From the NCBI GenBank assembly GCA_038209555.1, contig JBBQXP010000020.1, positions 1 to 39,680 on the forward strand: a stretch of DNA of 39,680 bases, written 5' to 3'. The notes below the pieces were generated by a model. It was not told the DNA's origin. It did no database searches and saw only the letters and a program-made list of their open reading frames with translations. The translations under genes and the position numbers were made by a program. Shown here in pieces: positions 24,961-32,210 of the stretch (position 1 is the stretch's first letter; every line of letters starts with the position of its first letter). This stretch comes from DASQGA01 sp038209555. GTDB lineage: Bacteria > Actinomycetota > Thermoleophilia > Gaiellales > Gaiellaceae.

Positions 24961-25701
24961 TCAGTCGTGCTCCTCTTCCGCCAGGAAGCGGAGCACGTAC
25001 ACCGCAAAGATCCCGAAGAAGACGACCGCCTCGCTCGCGGCCATGATCACCCCCGCGAGCTGTTGGTCCGTGAGCGGGTCGAGCCCCCATAGGCGTGGAG
25101 CCGACTCATAGAACCGGTAGATCGCGCTGGGAAGCAGGGCGAGCAGAAGTCCCACCGGACTATTCAGCAGGAACGCAGCAAAGAGATAGGCGGCCTTTGC
25201 GCCGCTAGGAAGCGCGTGTGGTTGCGACTGGAACACCGGCCACCAGAGGCAGCAGCCGGCCAGGAAGTACGTCAGGTGCTCGAGCCGGAGAAGCGGCGGG
25301 TTCGTGAGGGCGGCCTCGTACGGCCCGGGGAGGTGCCACAGCATGTACGTGAGCACCCAGAGGGGCAGCGCCACGAACGGCCGGGTGAGCAGCCGTATGG
25401 GGGCAAACGCGCCAAGTCTGCTGCCGAGCGCGGGGCTCAGTCCAAGGACGGCGAGTGCCGGGGCCCATTCGGCCAGCACGACGTTCTGGAGGAGGTGTGC
25501 GGAAAGGAGGTAATGGGTCGCAAGCGTGCCGAGAGGTGTCACGAGGACAGCGAGTGCCAGCACCATGCCGGCCCCGAAGGAGAACGCGCGCCAGCGGGTC
25601 GCCCCAAGGCGCATTGCCGCGAGGCCATAGGCGGCCGTGAGAAGACACACCGCGGCTACCTCGTCCCAGGCCGGGTCCCAGCTCGTGGGCGAGGGCTCCA
25701 C
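24961..25701 (-). CDS. CtaG-type cytochrome c oxidase assembly factor
   Basis: A 246-residue protein with about seven transmembrane helices. Family motifs are LLSAHLLQNVVLAEWAPALA, the helix start MLWHLPGPYEAALTNP, RLEHLTYFLAGCCLWWPV and the C-terminal DPLTDQQLAGVIM. CtaG proteins of the caa3 type help insert copper into heme-copper oxidase, which implies aerobic respiration. That contrasts with glycine reductase, known mainly from strict anaerobes. The two are convergent with 15 bases between the stops and are probably unrelated in function. Confidence 0.87.
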   Translation of the reverse strand: MEPSPTSWDPAWDEVAAVCLLTAAYGLAAMRLGATRWRAFSFGAGMVLALAVLVTPLGTLATHYLLSAHLLQNVVLAEWAPALAVLGLSPALGSRLGAFAPIRLLTRPFVALPLWVLTYMLWHLPGPYEAALTNPPLLRLEHLTYFLAGCCLWWPVFQSQPHALPSGAKAAYLFAAFLLNSPVGLLLALLPSAIYRFYESAPRLWGLDPLTDQQLAGVIMAASEAVVFFGIFAVYVLRFLAEEEHD

Positions 25702-25781
25702 GCCGCAACCGTAGTGCAGGCGAACCCCACCGAGCCAAACCTCGAGAACCCGTGCGGTAGGATGGGCGCGCCCCAGGGCAC

Positions 25782-25855
25782 GCGGGAGTAGCTCAGTTGG
25801 CTAGAGCGTCAGCCTTCCAAGCTGAGGGTCGCGGGTTCGAGTCCCGTCTCCCGCT
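25782..25855 (+). tRNA. tRNA-Gly (anticodon UCC), intact, element insertion target
   Basis: A 74-nt cloverleaf. The acceptor GCGGGAG pairs with CTCCCGC, discriminator T. The anticodon stem TCAGC/GCTGA holds loop CTTCCAA with anticodon TCC, and the T-arm is GCGGGTTCGAGTCCCGT. Its 3' half is duplicated at 35788-35832, marking it as the attachment site of the 10-kb element. Confidence 0.97.
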
Positions 25856-25856
25856 T
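25812..25856. repeat. attL: 45-bp core within tRNA-Gly
   Basis: These 45 bases, from the anticodon arm to the end of the tRNA, are identical to 35788-35832 in the same orientation. This is the usual core for tyrosine integrases that target tRNA genes and keep the gene intact on one side. Confidence 0.92.
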
Positions 25857-25927
25857 TAGGAAAACCGCTGCACATCGCCCACTTCCTCGTCCGCGGGAGT
25901 GAGCGAGGAGGGCGGCGAGGCGCTCGA

Positions 25928-25945
25928 TGGTACGGAATTGGTACG
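25928..25945. repeat. Paired TGGTACG sites near attL
   Basis: TGGTACG at 25928-25934 and 25939-25945, 11 bases start to start. Similar pairs lie at 32232-32249 and 35662-35680. These are candidate integrase or excisionase arm-binding sites. The rest of 25857-26050 shows no gene. Confidence 0.45.
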
Positions 25946-26050
25946 CGGATCGCGGAGAGGCCGACCCGGCCGCGCGTGCGGGCGCGTGCCGCGTTTGGAG
26001 CGGTCGGCGAGGCTCCTAGCCCTCCCGGGCCTCCCTCGGCCTCGTGGGGC

Positions 26051-27490
26051 CTAGAGGGAGCCGCCGTAGCTCGGGATGTCGGCGAGTCGGCCGCCGCTTG
26101 ACGACCAGGGCGCGAGACCGAGCGCCTCCGAGATCGAGACGCCGTCGGTACCGACCGAGGCCTCGCCGGGCCAAGAGGAGATCGAGGCCTCCGTCTCGAC
26201 TACCGCGGAGGCGGCGAGCGCGAGCGCGATCGCCCGGTCGTCGTGTCGCCCGGCGTCGTGGTCGAGCCGGAGAACGCCCGGGCTCGACTCGCGTAGCCGG
26301 ACGTGGGCCAGCTCGTCGAGCAGCGCCTCGTCGTCGGGGAGAAGGACCTCCCGGTTGCGCAGGAGCTGGAAGAGGGTGGAGGCGAGACGGCCGACCGAGG
26401 CGGCCGTAAAGGCGAACTCGCGAACGCGCAGGCCGCGCCCGCCGAGCCGCTGGAGGAGGCCGACGGCCTGGTAGGGATCTGCGACGATCTCGGCGTGAAG
26501 ATACGCGCGCGCTTGCTCGTCGAGCCAGGCCTCGACCTCGGCGAGCCGGACGGGCCGGAGCCGCGAGCCCGACCAGACGCCGAGGCGGACGAGAGCGACC
26601 GCCGTCCGGCCGTCCGCGAGTCGCTGGCCGGTCGCGACGGCGGCGACGGTCCGATCGTGCTTTAGCCCGACATCGAGGCCGATCGCGTACCGTCGTCCGG
26701 GCTCGGGCGGGACGGGGCCGGGGAGGCGGACGGCCGCGCGGAGCGTCTCGCGATCGACGAGCCGATCCTCGGCCTCGGTCCAGACGTTGTCGAAGAGGCG
26801 CGCGTAAAGGCTCTCGGGGAGGCGGCGACGCTGCTCGGCCAGCCGGGCGGGGTCGGCCCAGGGCGGCGGCCCTGCGACCTCGTGGACGCGCCAGAGCGGG
26901 TCGCGGAGGGCGTGGTCGCGGATCGTCCGGGCGAAGTGGCCGGGCTCCCCGGCGGTCGAGGCGACGACCATGCGCGCACCCGCGATCTTCGTCGCGGCGG
27001 AGGAGACGCTCTCCCAGAGCTTCCGGGGCCGACGGGTATCGCTCCACTGGGCGATCTCGTCGACGAGCAGGAACGCGGGTCGGATTCCCCAGGAGCCCGC
27101 CTCGTCGGCGGGGAGAACGTCGAGGACGGAGCCCGTGCGGACGGCGACGACCCGGAAAGCCTGTACGTCGAGCGCGCCTCGAAGCTCCGGGGTGCGGCGG
27201 GCGTATCCCTCCACCGAATCGAGGAGGAGCCGCCCCTGGTCCTGGTCGGCGGCGAGCGCGTAGAGACGGGAGCCGGGAGGAAGCTGGGCGACCATCGCGG
27301 AGATCGCCATCCCGGCCAGGTCGGCCGTCTTCGACCCGCCGCGCGACCGCCCCATCCAGTGATAAGGCGTCGGGCTCGCCTCGTCGAGCACCGCCTCGGC
27401 GTCCTCGACCTGGAACGCGGCGGCGGCCTCGCCCCACCGCCGACCGTCCTCTAGGACGAGCGAGCGGAGGACGCGGAGCGCGTCGCTCAC
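26051..27490 (-). CDS. Phage terminase large subunit
   Basis: A 479-residue packaging ATPase-nuclease. Walker A is GRSRGGSKT (residues 47-55), Walker B LLVDE (141-145), with a coupling segment VVASTAGEPG behind it. The C-terminal RNase H-like nuclease half shows its acidic residues in IGLDVGLKHDRT, ADPYQAV and DAGRHDDRAIALALA. TerL moves DNA into proheads and cuts it. The GTG start overlaps the small-subunit stop (GTGA). Only terminase genes, and no portal or capsid genes, are found in this element, which is unusual for a prophage. Confidence 0.87.
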   Translation of the reverse strand: MSDALRVLRSLVLEDGRRWGEAAAAFQVEDAEAVLDEASPTPYHWMGRSRGGSKTADLAGMAISAMVAQLPPGSRLYALAADQDQGRLLLDSVEGYARRTPELRGALDVQAFRVVAVRTGSVLDVLPADEAGSWGIRPAFLLVDEIAQWSDTRRPRKLWESVSSAATKIAGARMVVASTAGEPGHFARTIRDHALRDPLWRVHEVAGPPPWADPARLAEQRRRLPESLYARLFDNVWTEAEDRLVDRETLRAAVRLPGPVPPEPGRRYAIGLDVGLKHDRTVAAVATGQRLADGRTAVALVRLGVWSGSRLRPVRLAEVEAWLDEQARAYLHAEIVADPYQAVGLLQRLGGRGLRVREFAFTAASVGRLASTLFQLLRNREVLLPDDEALLDELAHVRLRESSPGVLRLDHDAGRHDDRAIALALAASAVVETEASISSWPGEASVGTDGVSISEALGLAPWSSSGGRLADIPSYGGSL

Positions 27491-27891
27491 GGGCCTTTGA
27501 GCAGCGCCGCGAGTGGGTCGTCCCCGAGGCGGCCGGAGGCGCGGAGATGCTCGGAGAGCCGGACGACGGCGAGCCGGGCGGAGTTCAGCAGGGAGACGTA
27601 GAAGGCGGTCGCCGCCCGCGGCTTGCCCCGGCCGTCGAGGAGTCCGACCTCGGCGAAATGCGCGTCGAGTAGCTCGACCTTCGCTTGGGCTCGCGCCCAG
27701 TTATCGAGGAGCGCGAGACCGATCCCGTCGAGGTCCGAAGTTCGTAGTCCGTTTCGGGCCAAAAAACGGCGTTTTTGGGCACGAGCTGCAGGTGCGATTC
27801 GGGCCGAATACGCTCCGTGCGTAACGGCCGCCTCGTTGCCCTCCGCGAAGGGAGGGGCGGGGCGGAGATTCCCGCGCCCTCGGTCGGGCAT
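27487..27891 (-). CDS. Probable phage terminase small subunit
   Basis: A 134-residue protein with the opening FAEGNEAAVTHGAYSARI, a phrase typical of terminase small subunits and related phage DNA-binding proteins. A helical body (LDGIGLALLDNWARAQAKVEL) and a C-terminal helix follow. Position directly before and overlapping terL supports the call. It would recognise the element's pac or cos site and so decide what is packaged. The identification rests on this motif and on position. Confidence 0.72.
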   Translation of the reverse strand: MPDRGRGNLRPAPPFAEGNEAAVTHGAYSARIAPAARAQKRRFLARNGLRTSDLDGIGLALLDNWARAQAKVELLDAHFAEVGLLDGRGKPRAATAFYVSLLNSARLAVVRLSEHLRASGRLGDDPLAALLKGP

Positions 27892-27894
27892 CGT

Positions 27895-28683
27895 TTAGCC
27901 CTCGCGACGGTGCGCGAGCCCGAGACGCTCCGCGTTCGCGTCCCCGAGCGCGCGCTTCCGAGCCTCGGCGGCGGCGAACTCCGGCCGACGGCGCTCGACC
28001 TCGGCGCGGAGGTGCGGGGTCTGGAGGAGCAGGCCGGGGTTGCGGATCGCGGCGCGGATTTGCGCCTCGTGGTCTTGGGCGTTGATCCGGTCGCGCTGGG
28101 CGCGCTCTCGGGCGAGGTCGACGAGCGGGTCGCGAGACGGCGAGACGGGGACGGAGACGAGACGGTCGTCCTCGTACGCCTGCCGCGAGCCCCCGGCGAT
28201 GAGTCTCTCGACCGCGGTCACGGCGAGGCTCGCGTGGAGGTCGTTCCGCTCCGCCTCCTCCGACGCGGCCTCGGCGACTCGATGCCGCTCGGCCGCGGCT
28301 CGGTAAGCGGCGGCGGCGGCGTCGAGGTCGACCCGGCGGTGAGCGGTCTCGATATCGGCGCGGCTCCTCTCGGTCGCGACGGCCCGCGCTTGGAGCCCTA
28401 CGACTCGGAGCGAGAGCGTCCCGATAGCTGCCGTGAGGTCTTCCGTCTCGGCCTCGATCTCGGCCAGACGCTCCCGGCGCTCCCGAGCCTGCGCGGCGAC
28501 CTGCTCGGCGTCTCCGTCTCCGAGCAGGGCGAGCGCGCGAGCGTCCCCGACTCGGCCTAGCCGCTCGCGGATCTCCTCCGCCTCGGCCTCGATGCGGTCG
28601 CGGTCGGCGCGGGCGCGGGCGATCGCCTCCTCCGCCTCGCGGATCAGATCGGGCTCGGTGGGCTCGGTCTTACGGCGTAGCAT
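27895..28683 (-). CDS. Coiled-coil protein of the element, unknown function
   Basis: A 262-residue protein rich in Ala, Arg and Glu. Long heptad-like helices cover about residues 10-150, followed by a short segment SVPVSPSRDPLVDLARER and a helical tail. Placed just upstream of the terminase genes (gap three bases to the small subunit), it could be a scaffold-like or capsid-size redirecting protein. Nothing in the sequence proves that. Confidence 0.6.
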   Translation of the reverse strand: MLRRKTEPTEPDLIREAEEAIARARADRDRIEAEAEEIRERLGRVGDARALALLGDGDAEQVAAQARERRERLAEIEAETEDLTAAIGTLSLRVVGLQARAVATERSRADIETAHRRVDLDAAAAAYRAAAERHRVAEAASEEAERNDLHASLAVTAVERLIAGGSRQAYEDDRLVSVPVSPSRDPLVDLARERAQRDRINAQDHEAQIRAAIRNPGLLLQTPHLRAEVERRRPEFAAAEARKRALGDANAERLGLAHRREG

Positions 28684-28933
28684 TACGACGCATCTCCTCT
28701 CTAAGTTCTCTCATCCGATACGCCACCCATCTCGTCGTCACGGGGTCGGGCGGGCGGAGGTCGGCGATCCGGTCCCGGTTCTCCTGGAGGTAGGCCGCCG
28801 CTTCCGCGAGGGAGAGATCCGAGGGGGAGTCCTCGACCTCCTCGTACGGAAGCGGCGGCGAGACCAGGATCGCGATCTCCCTCAGGATCCGGCACGAGCG
28901 GTGCGAGAGACGCGCCCAGTTGACCTCGCGCAT
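28670..28933 (-). CDS. Small protein of the element, unknown function
   Basis: An 87-residue protein with an N-terminal VNWARLSHRSCRILREIAILV helix, an acidic middle (YEEVEDSPSDLSLAEAAAYL) and a basic C-terminal helix (AYRMRELREEMRRN). It overlaps the start of the next coiled-coil gene by 14 bases, so the two are coupled. No known domain recognised. Confidence 0.55.
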   Translation of the reverse strand: MREVNWARLSHRSCRILREIAILVSPPLPYEEVEDSPSDLSLAEAAAYLQENRDRIADLRPPDPVTTRWVAYRMRELREEMRRNATP

Positions 28934-28936
28934 CCG

Positions 28937-29260
28937 TCACAGCCCGCATCGCGCCATCCACGCGGCCCCGAGCCCGTCCTCGTCGGAGTCGCGCGCGTCC
29001 TCGACCTGGAGCGAGCGAGACGCGGGCGCGTCGTCGAGCCCGCAGAGGCGGAGCCAGCTCATGCCGTGAAGCTCCTCGACCGCGTCCTCGACCGAGAGCC
29101 GCGCCGGAGCCCGGCCGCCGCTCGGACTCCGCCCCGCGGACGACGGCGGGGACGCGCCCGACCTCGACTGCCTCGACGAGCGAGGAGCCGGACGCGGCGC
29201 GGCAGGCTCGCCGGAGGAGCCCGTCTCGAAGCTGCGGATAGGCTCGACCGAGAGAATCAT
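28937..29260 (-). CDS. Hypothetical protein of the element
   Basis: A 107-residue ORF. The N-terminal half is a low-complexity Pro/Ser/Arg/Gly region. The C-terminal half (LSVEDAVEELHGMSWLRLCG and an acidic tail) looks folded. It fits the gene string, starting three bases below the XRE gene's last sense codon and ending three bases before the next start. No family recognised; a short real gene is likely but not certain. Confidence 0.45.
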   Translation of the reverse strand: MILSVEPIRSFETGSSGEPAAPRPAPRSSRQSRSGASPPSSAGRSPSGGRAPARLSVEDAVEELHGMSWLRLCGLDDAPASRSLQVEDARDSDEDGLGAAWMARCGL

Positions 29261-29515
29261 TTAGCTCGCCTCCCGCCAGAGGGGAGGGAAGATCTCGATC
29301 CCGAGCGCCGCGGCTACAAGGGCGCGGGCGCGATCGGAGGCGCGGGGATCGTCGGCCTCGACCCGGTGGACGGTCGCCCGGTGAACCCGAGCCCGGCGCG
29401 CGAGTTGGCCGACCGAGAGGCCGCGGTCGAGGCGGATACGACGGAGATCGGCCCCGGTCGGAAGCACCGTCGGGGCGATGAAGGTAGGCGTCTCGATCGG
29501 CGGCGAAGGCATCAC
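29261..29515 (-). CDS. XRE-type helix-turn-helix regulator
   Basis: An 84-residue protein. After about 20 residues of leader it shows the XRE fold: LRRIRLDRGLSVGQLARRAR, then VHRATVHRVEADDPRASDRA and RALVAAALGIEI. The recognition helix is VHRATVHRVEA. It probably controls lysogeny-like or packaging genes of the element. Three exact 10-bp tandem repeats lie 59 to 88 bases upstream of its start and are candidate binding sites. Confidence 0.8.
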   Translation of the reverse strand: MMPSPPIETPTFIAPTVLPTGADLRRIRLDRGLSVGQLARRARVHRATVHRVEADDPRASDRARALVAAALGIEIFPPLWREAS

Positions 29516-29573
29516 TCATAGTTTCGCCGGATGCGCCCGGCACTCTACGCACGACTTTCCGATCTCCAATCGA

Positions 29574-29674
29574 GTGCGCGCCAGTGCGCGCCAGTGCGCG
29601 CCAGTCTCAGGCGGTTTTGAGCGGTCTAGAGCGGAGAACGACGCGAGGCGCACCGCGCGCCAGCTTGCGCGCCA
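29574..29674. repeat. Tandem GTGCGCGCCA repeats upstream of the XRE gene
   Basis: Three perfect tandem copies of GTGCGCGCCA occupy 29574-29603. The 8-base core GCGCGCCA recurs at 29655-29662 and 29667-29674. They fill most of the gap between the XRE regulator and the DUF6338 gene. They could be operator sites for the XRE protein or iteron-like sequences. Confidence 0.6.
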
Positions 29675-29713
29675 CTCGGTCGTCGAACGGCGCTGGGCGA
29701 GCCCGTTTGCAGG

Positions 29714-30370
29714 CTAGTCGCCGAGCGCGCCGGAGAAGTACGCAGCACCGATCGTGACCACATCCGCCCCGTTGATGATGACGAAATGGTCGGGCGAGTC
29801 GACGATCTCCGCGGACCCGAGCGCACGGATCTTGATCGCCTCGCCTCGCGCACGTACGAGGACGAGTTCGCGCCGTTCGGCCGGGTACGGCTCGACCGTA
29901 CAAATGTGCACCCAGCCAGCGACCGTGGTGCCGTCCCTCAGATCGACGGTAGCGTAAACGCTCCGCCCCGGGTTGTAGCCGAGCATCACCTGCCAGGCCG
30001 AGGAGCCGTGTTCGAATATCGGCGGGCGATCGCGGTGGACGAGACGAGCGATCGCCCAGGTTCCACCGTACGCGAGTCCGAGAACCGCGACGAAGACGCC
30101 GAGGGAACGCGACGGGTTCTCCAAAGCGTAAGTGGTGCCATCGTCAGCCAGCGCTCGTACTTCCACGAAGTTAAACCAGCTGGCGAGGCTCAAGACAGAA
30201 AGGAAGGAGAGGCTCGACGCAAGAGCGCCGACGATGATGAGTTCTGCGAGTTCGAGAAGCTGGGTGCGCTCCGGGCGAGCGACTCGTGTCTCGGAGACGC
30301 GAACCCAGATGTAGCCGGGCGTGATGCTGGCTGCGACGACGACGAAGGCCAGCAGGCTGCTTGGGAGCAC
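29714..30370 (-). CDS. Membrane protein, DUF6338-like
   Basis: A 218-residue protein with a signal-anchor helix (LLAFVVVAASITPGYIWVR) and further helices around residues 42-70 and 91-110. A soluble C-terminal beta-rich part includes YATVDLRDGTTVAGWVH and DHFVIINGADVVTI. The layout matches proteins grouped as DUF6338, which are often found on mobile elements. The GTG start abuts the TAG of the preceding small gene, so the two form a pair. Its function is unknown; a defence role is possible but not shown. Confidence 0.65.
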   Translation of the reverse strand: MLPSSLLAFVVVAASITPGYIWVRVSETRVARPERTQLLELAELIIVGALASSLSFLSVLSLASWFNFVEVRALADDGTTYALENPSRSLGVFVAVLGLAYGGTWAIARLVHRDRPPIFEHGSSAWQVMLGYNPGRSVYATVDLRDGTTVAGWVHICTVEPYPAERRELVLVRARGEAIKIRALGSAEIVDSPDHFVIINGADVVTIGAAYFSGALGD

Positions 30371-30631
30371 CTAGTCCTTTGAGGTGTTGCTCCCGCCAGG
30401 CTCGCTTTCGCTCGACGAGTCCGGTCCGCTATCGGCGGGCACATGTCCACTGCCCGGGACGGGCCGGATGCCCCCAACGGCGGGCGTGCCTGTGTCGAGG
30501 GAAACCAGGCTCGCAGGGTCGCTCAAAAAACTCTTAAAACTCCTATGCTCCATGAGCGAGGCGCGGGGCTTCTCGCCCTGGGGGACGGCGGGGTCGACCG
30601 TGTGATCCTCCGGGGACGGGCGCTTGCTCAT
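30371..30631 (-). CDS. Small disordered protein paired with the DUF6338-like gene
   Basis: An 86-residue ORF rich in Ser, Pro, Gly and Glu with no predicted fold except a short HRSFKSFLSDPASLV helix. Its stop is directly followed by the GTG of the membrane-protein gene. No known family recognised. Confidence 0.5.
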   Translation of the reverse strand: MSKRPSPEDHTVDPAVPQGEKPRASLMEHRSFKSFLSDPASLVSLDTGTPAVGGIRPVPGSGHVPADSGPDSSSESEPGGSNTSKD

Positions 30632-30653
30632 GGCGTAAGTGTACCGTTCGCGA

Positions 30654-30818
30654 CTAGGCGGAACGCGGCGTCGCTACGACTCTGGCGACGTAGGTCCGGA
30701 CGAGCGGAAGGCCGCTCTCGTCGTACTCGACGATCTCCACGAGACGGCCGTCGACGTAGATCGCCTCCGAGTACGCGCCTCCCGCCGGGGTCGGCCCCTC
30801 TCGTCGCTCGACGGTCAT
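30654..30818 (-). CDS. Small protein coupled to the integrase
   Basis: A 54-residue ORF from ATG 30816-30818 to TAG 30654. It has a compact beta-like pattern (AYSEAIYVDGRLVEIVEYDE, then LVRTYVARVV). The ATG overlaps the integrase stop (ATGA), so translation is probably coupled. The size and place would suit a recombination accessory factor, but the sequence has no HTH. Function unknown. Confidence 0.6.
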   Translation of the reverse strand: MTVERREGPTPAGGAYSEAIYVDGRLVEIVEYDESGLPLVRTYVARVVATPRSA

Positions 30819-32071
30819 CGAGCCCCGCCGAGCAGGTCGCCGTACGCCTCCTCCATCCGGTCGCGCTCCCGCTCCCGGTTCCGGGCCGCGTCGAACAGAT
30901 GCGAGTAGACGCGGAGGGTGATGGACGGGTCGGCGTGGCCGAGTTGGCGGGAGGTCCAGACCACGTCCGCGCCCCCGGCGACGAGCAGGCTCGCGTAGGT
31001 ATGGCGGAGGTCGTGGAAGCGGAGAGTCGGACGCTCCCGGCCGTCGAGTCCGGCCCGCTCGACCGCCCTCCCGAGCCCGCGGCGTAGAACATTCCGGCCG
31101 TCGCGAGGTCGTCCCGACGCGGACGCGAAGACGTAGTCGTCCTCGCCCGAGAACGGCGACGCGAGGCGGTGCTCCCGGAGCGTCCGGGCGAGGGCGGGCA
31201 TCAGCACGACCTCGCGAACGGCCCCCGGCGTCTTCGGCTCGACTCTCCGCCCGCGATGGTCGAGGGCGCGCGACACCTGAATCAGGCCCGCCTCGAAGTC
31301 GACCTCCCGCCAGAGCAGGCCGAGTAGCTCGCCGCGTCGGAGCCCCGAGAAGATCGCGGTCGCGAGCAGCGCCCGGTAGGACGACTCGGCCGCGTCGAGG
31401 AGCCTCGGGATGTCGTCCCGATCCAGGATGCGCATCGCCCGACCGCCTCCTCGCGGCCGCTCGTTCCGCTCCAGACGGCGGACCGCGTTGGCCGGGACGA
31501 GCCCGCGCCGGACCGCGTACGAGAGGACGAGAGCTAGCGGCTTTAGCGCGCCTCGGATCGTCGCCTCCGCGAACGGCCGCGAGCGGACGCGGCGGACGCG
31601 CGCTCCCTCCCCGTCGGGCGGGTAGTGGACGCCCGCCCGCATCTCCGCGATCACCCGCAGGACGTGCTCCTCCGAGACGCGGGCGACCGGGACGCGGCCG
31701 AGCGCGGGGAGGACGTGGGCTCGTAGCGCGCTCTCGTAGCCGACCCTCGTCCGCTCCCGTAGGTGGGACTGCCCGGCTAGCCACTCCTCGGCCACGTCCG
31801 CGAGCGGACGCCGAGAGGGGGCGATCCGCTCCCCGCGATGCTTTCGGCCGACGATCTCCGCCCGCCGCGCCTCGGCCTCCCGGAGCCCACCTCGGATCGT
31901 CTCCCATCGGGCGCGCCCGTCGGAGTCGACGTACTTGATCTCGTAGATCTTCTGGCCGTCCCGGTTGGATCGGCGGTAGACGCCGCGGTGCCCCGCGACC
32001 TTGATCCGGCGGGGGCTAGACGCGGCCTCCTCGGCCAGGACGATGGCAGGGGCGATACGGTGCGAGTGCAC
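30815..32071 (-). CDS. int: Tyrosine site-specific recombinase (integrase)
   Basis: A 418-residue phage-type integrase. It has an N-terminal arm-binding region with VYRRSNRDGQKIYEIKYVDS, a SAM-like core-binding domain (about 90-200) and the catalytic domain with Arg245 (SGLRRGELLGL), Lys280, His353-x2-Arg356 (HDLRHTYAS), His379 (LGHADPS) and nucleophile Tyr389 (RVYSHLF). All catalytic residues are present, so it is probably active. It would join the 45-bp tRNA-Gly core to the element's own site. It lies in the middle of the element, about 5 kb from attL and 3.7 kb from attR. Confidence 0.95.
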   Translation of the reverse strand: MHSHRIAPAIVLAEEAASSPRRIKVAGHRGVYRRSNRDGQKIYEIKYVDSDGRARWETIRGGLREAEARRAEIVGRKHRGERIAPSRRPLADVAEEWLAGQSHLRERTRVGYESALRAHVLPALGRVPVARVSEEHVLRVIAEMRAGVHYPPDGEGARVRRVRSRPFAEATIRGALKPLALVLSYAVRRGLVPANAVRRLERNERPRGGGRAMRILDRDDIPRLLDAAESSYRALLATAIFSGLRRGELLGLLWREVDFEAGLIQVSRALDHRGRRVEPKTPGAVREVVLMPALARTLREHRLASPFSGEDDYVFASASGRPRDGRNVLRRGLGRAVERAGLDGRERPTLRFHDLRHTYASLLVAGGADVVWTSRQLGHADPSITLRVYSHLFDAARNRERERDRMEEAYGDLLGGAR

Positions 32072-32210
32072 GAGGGGATCCTCCTCGGGCCGGGGGCGAG
32101 GCCGTGACTGCGGCGCTCGCCCGATTTTCAGGACGGGCCAGACAGTAGGCTCCGCGCGCGTATTTGGCCAGCTACCCGGCTAGCCGAGGGTCGCGGTCGG
32201 ATCGCTTTGC

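Noticed and set aside
26016..27437. 473-residue frame over the terminase gene
   Set aside because: Almost only Arg, Pro, Gly and Ala. Shadow of terL in another frame.
30654..31907. 417-residue frame over the integrase
   Set aside because: Low-complexity shadow. Only its last 54 codons, from ATG 30818, look like a real small gene, listed separately.
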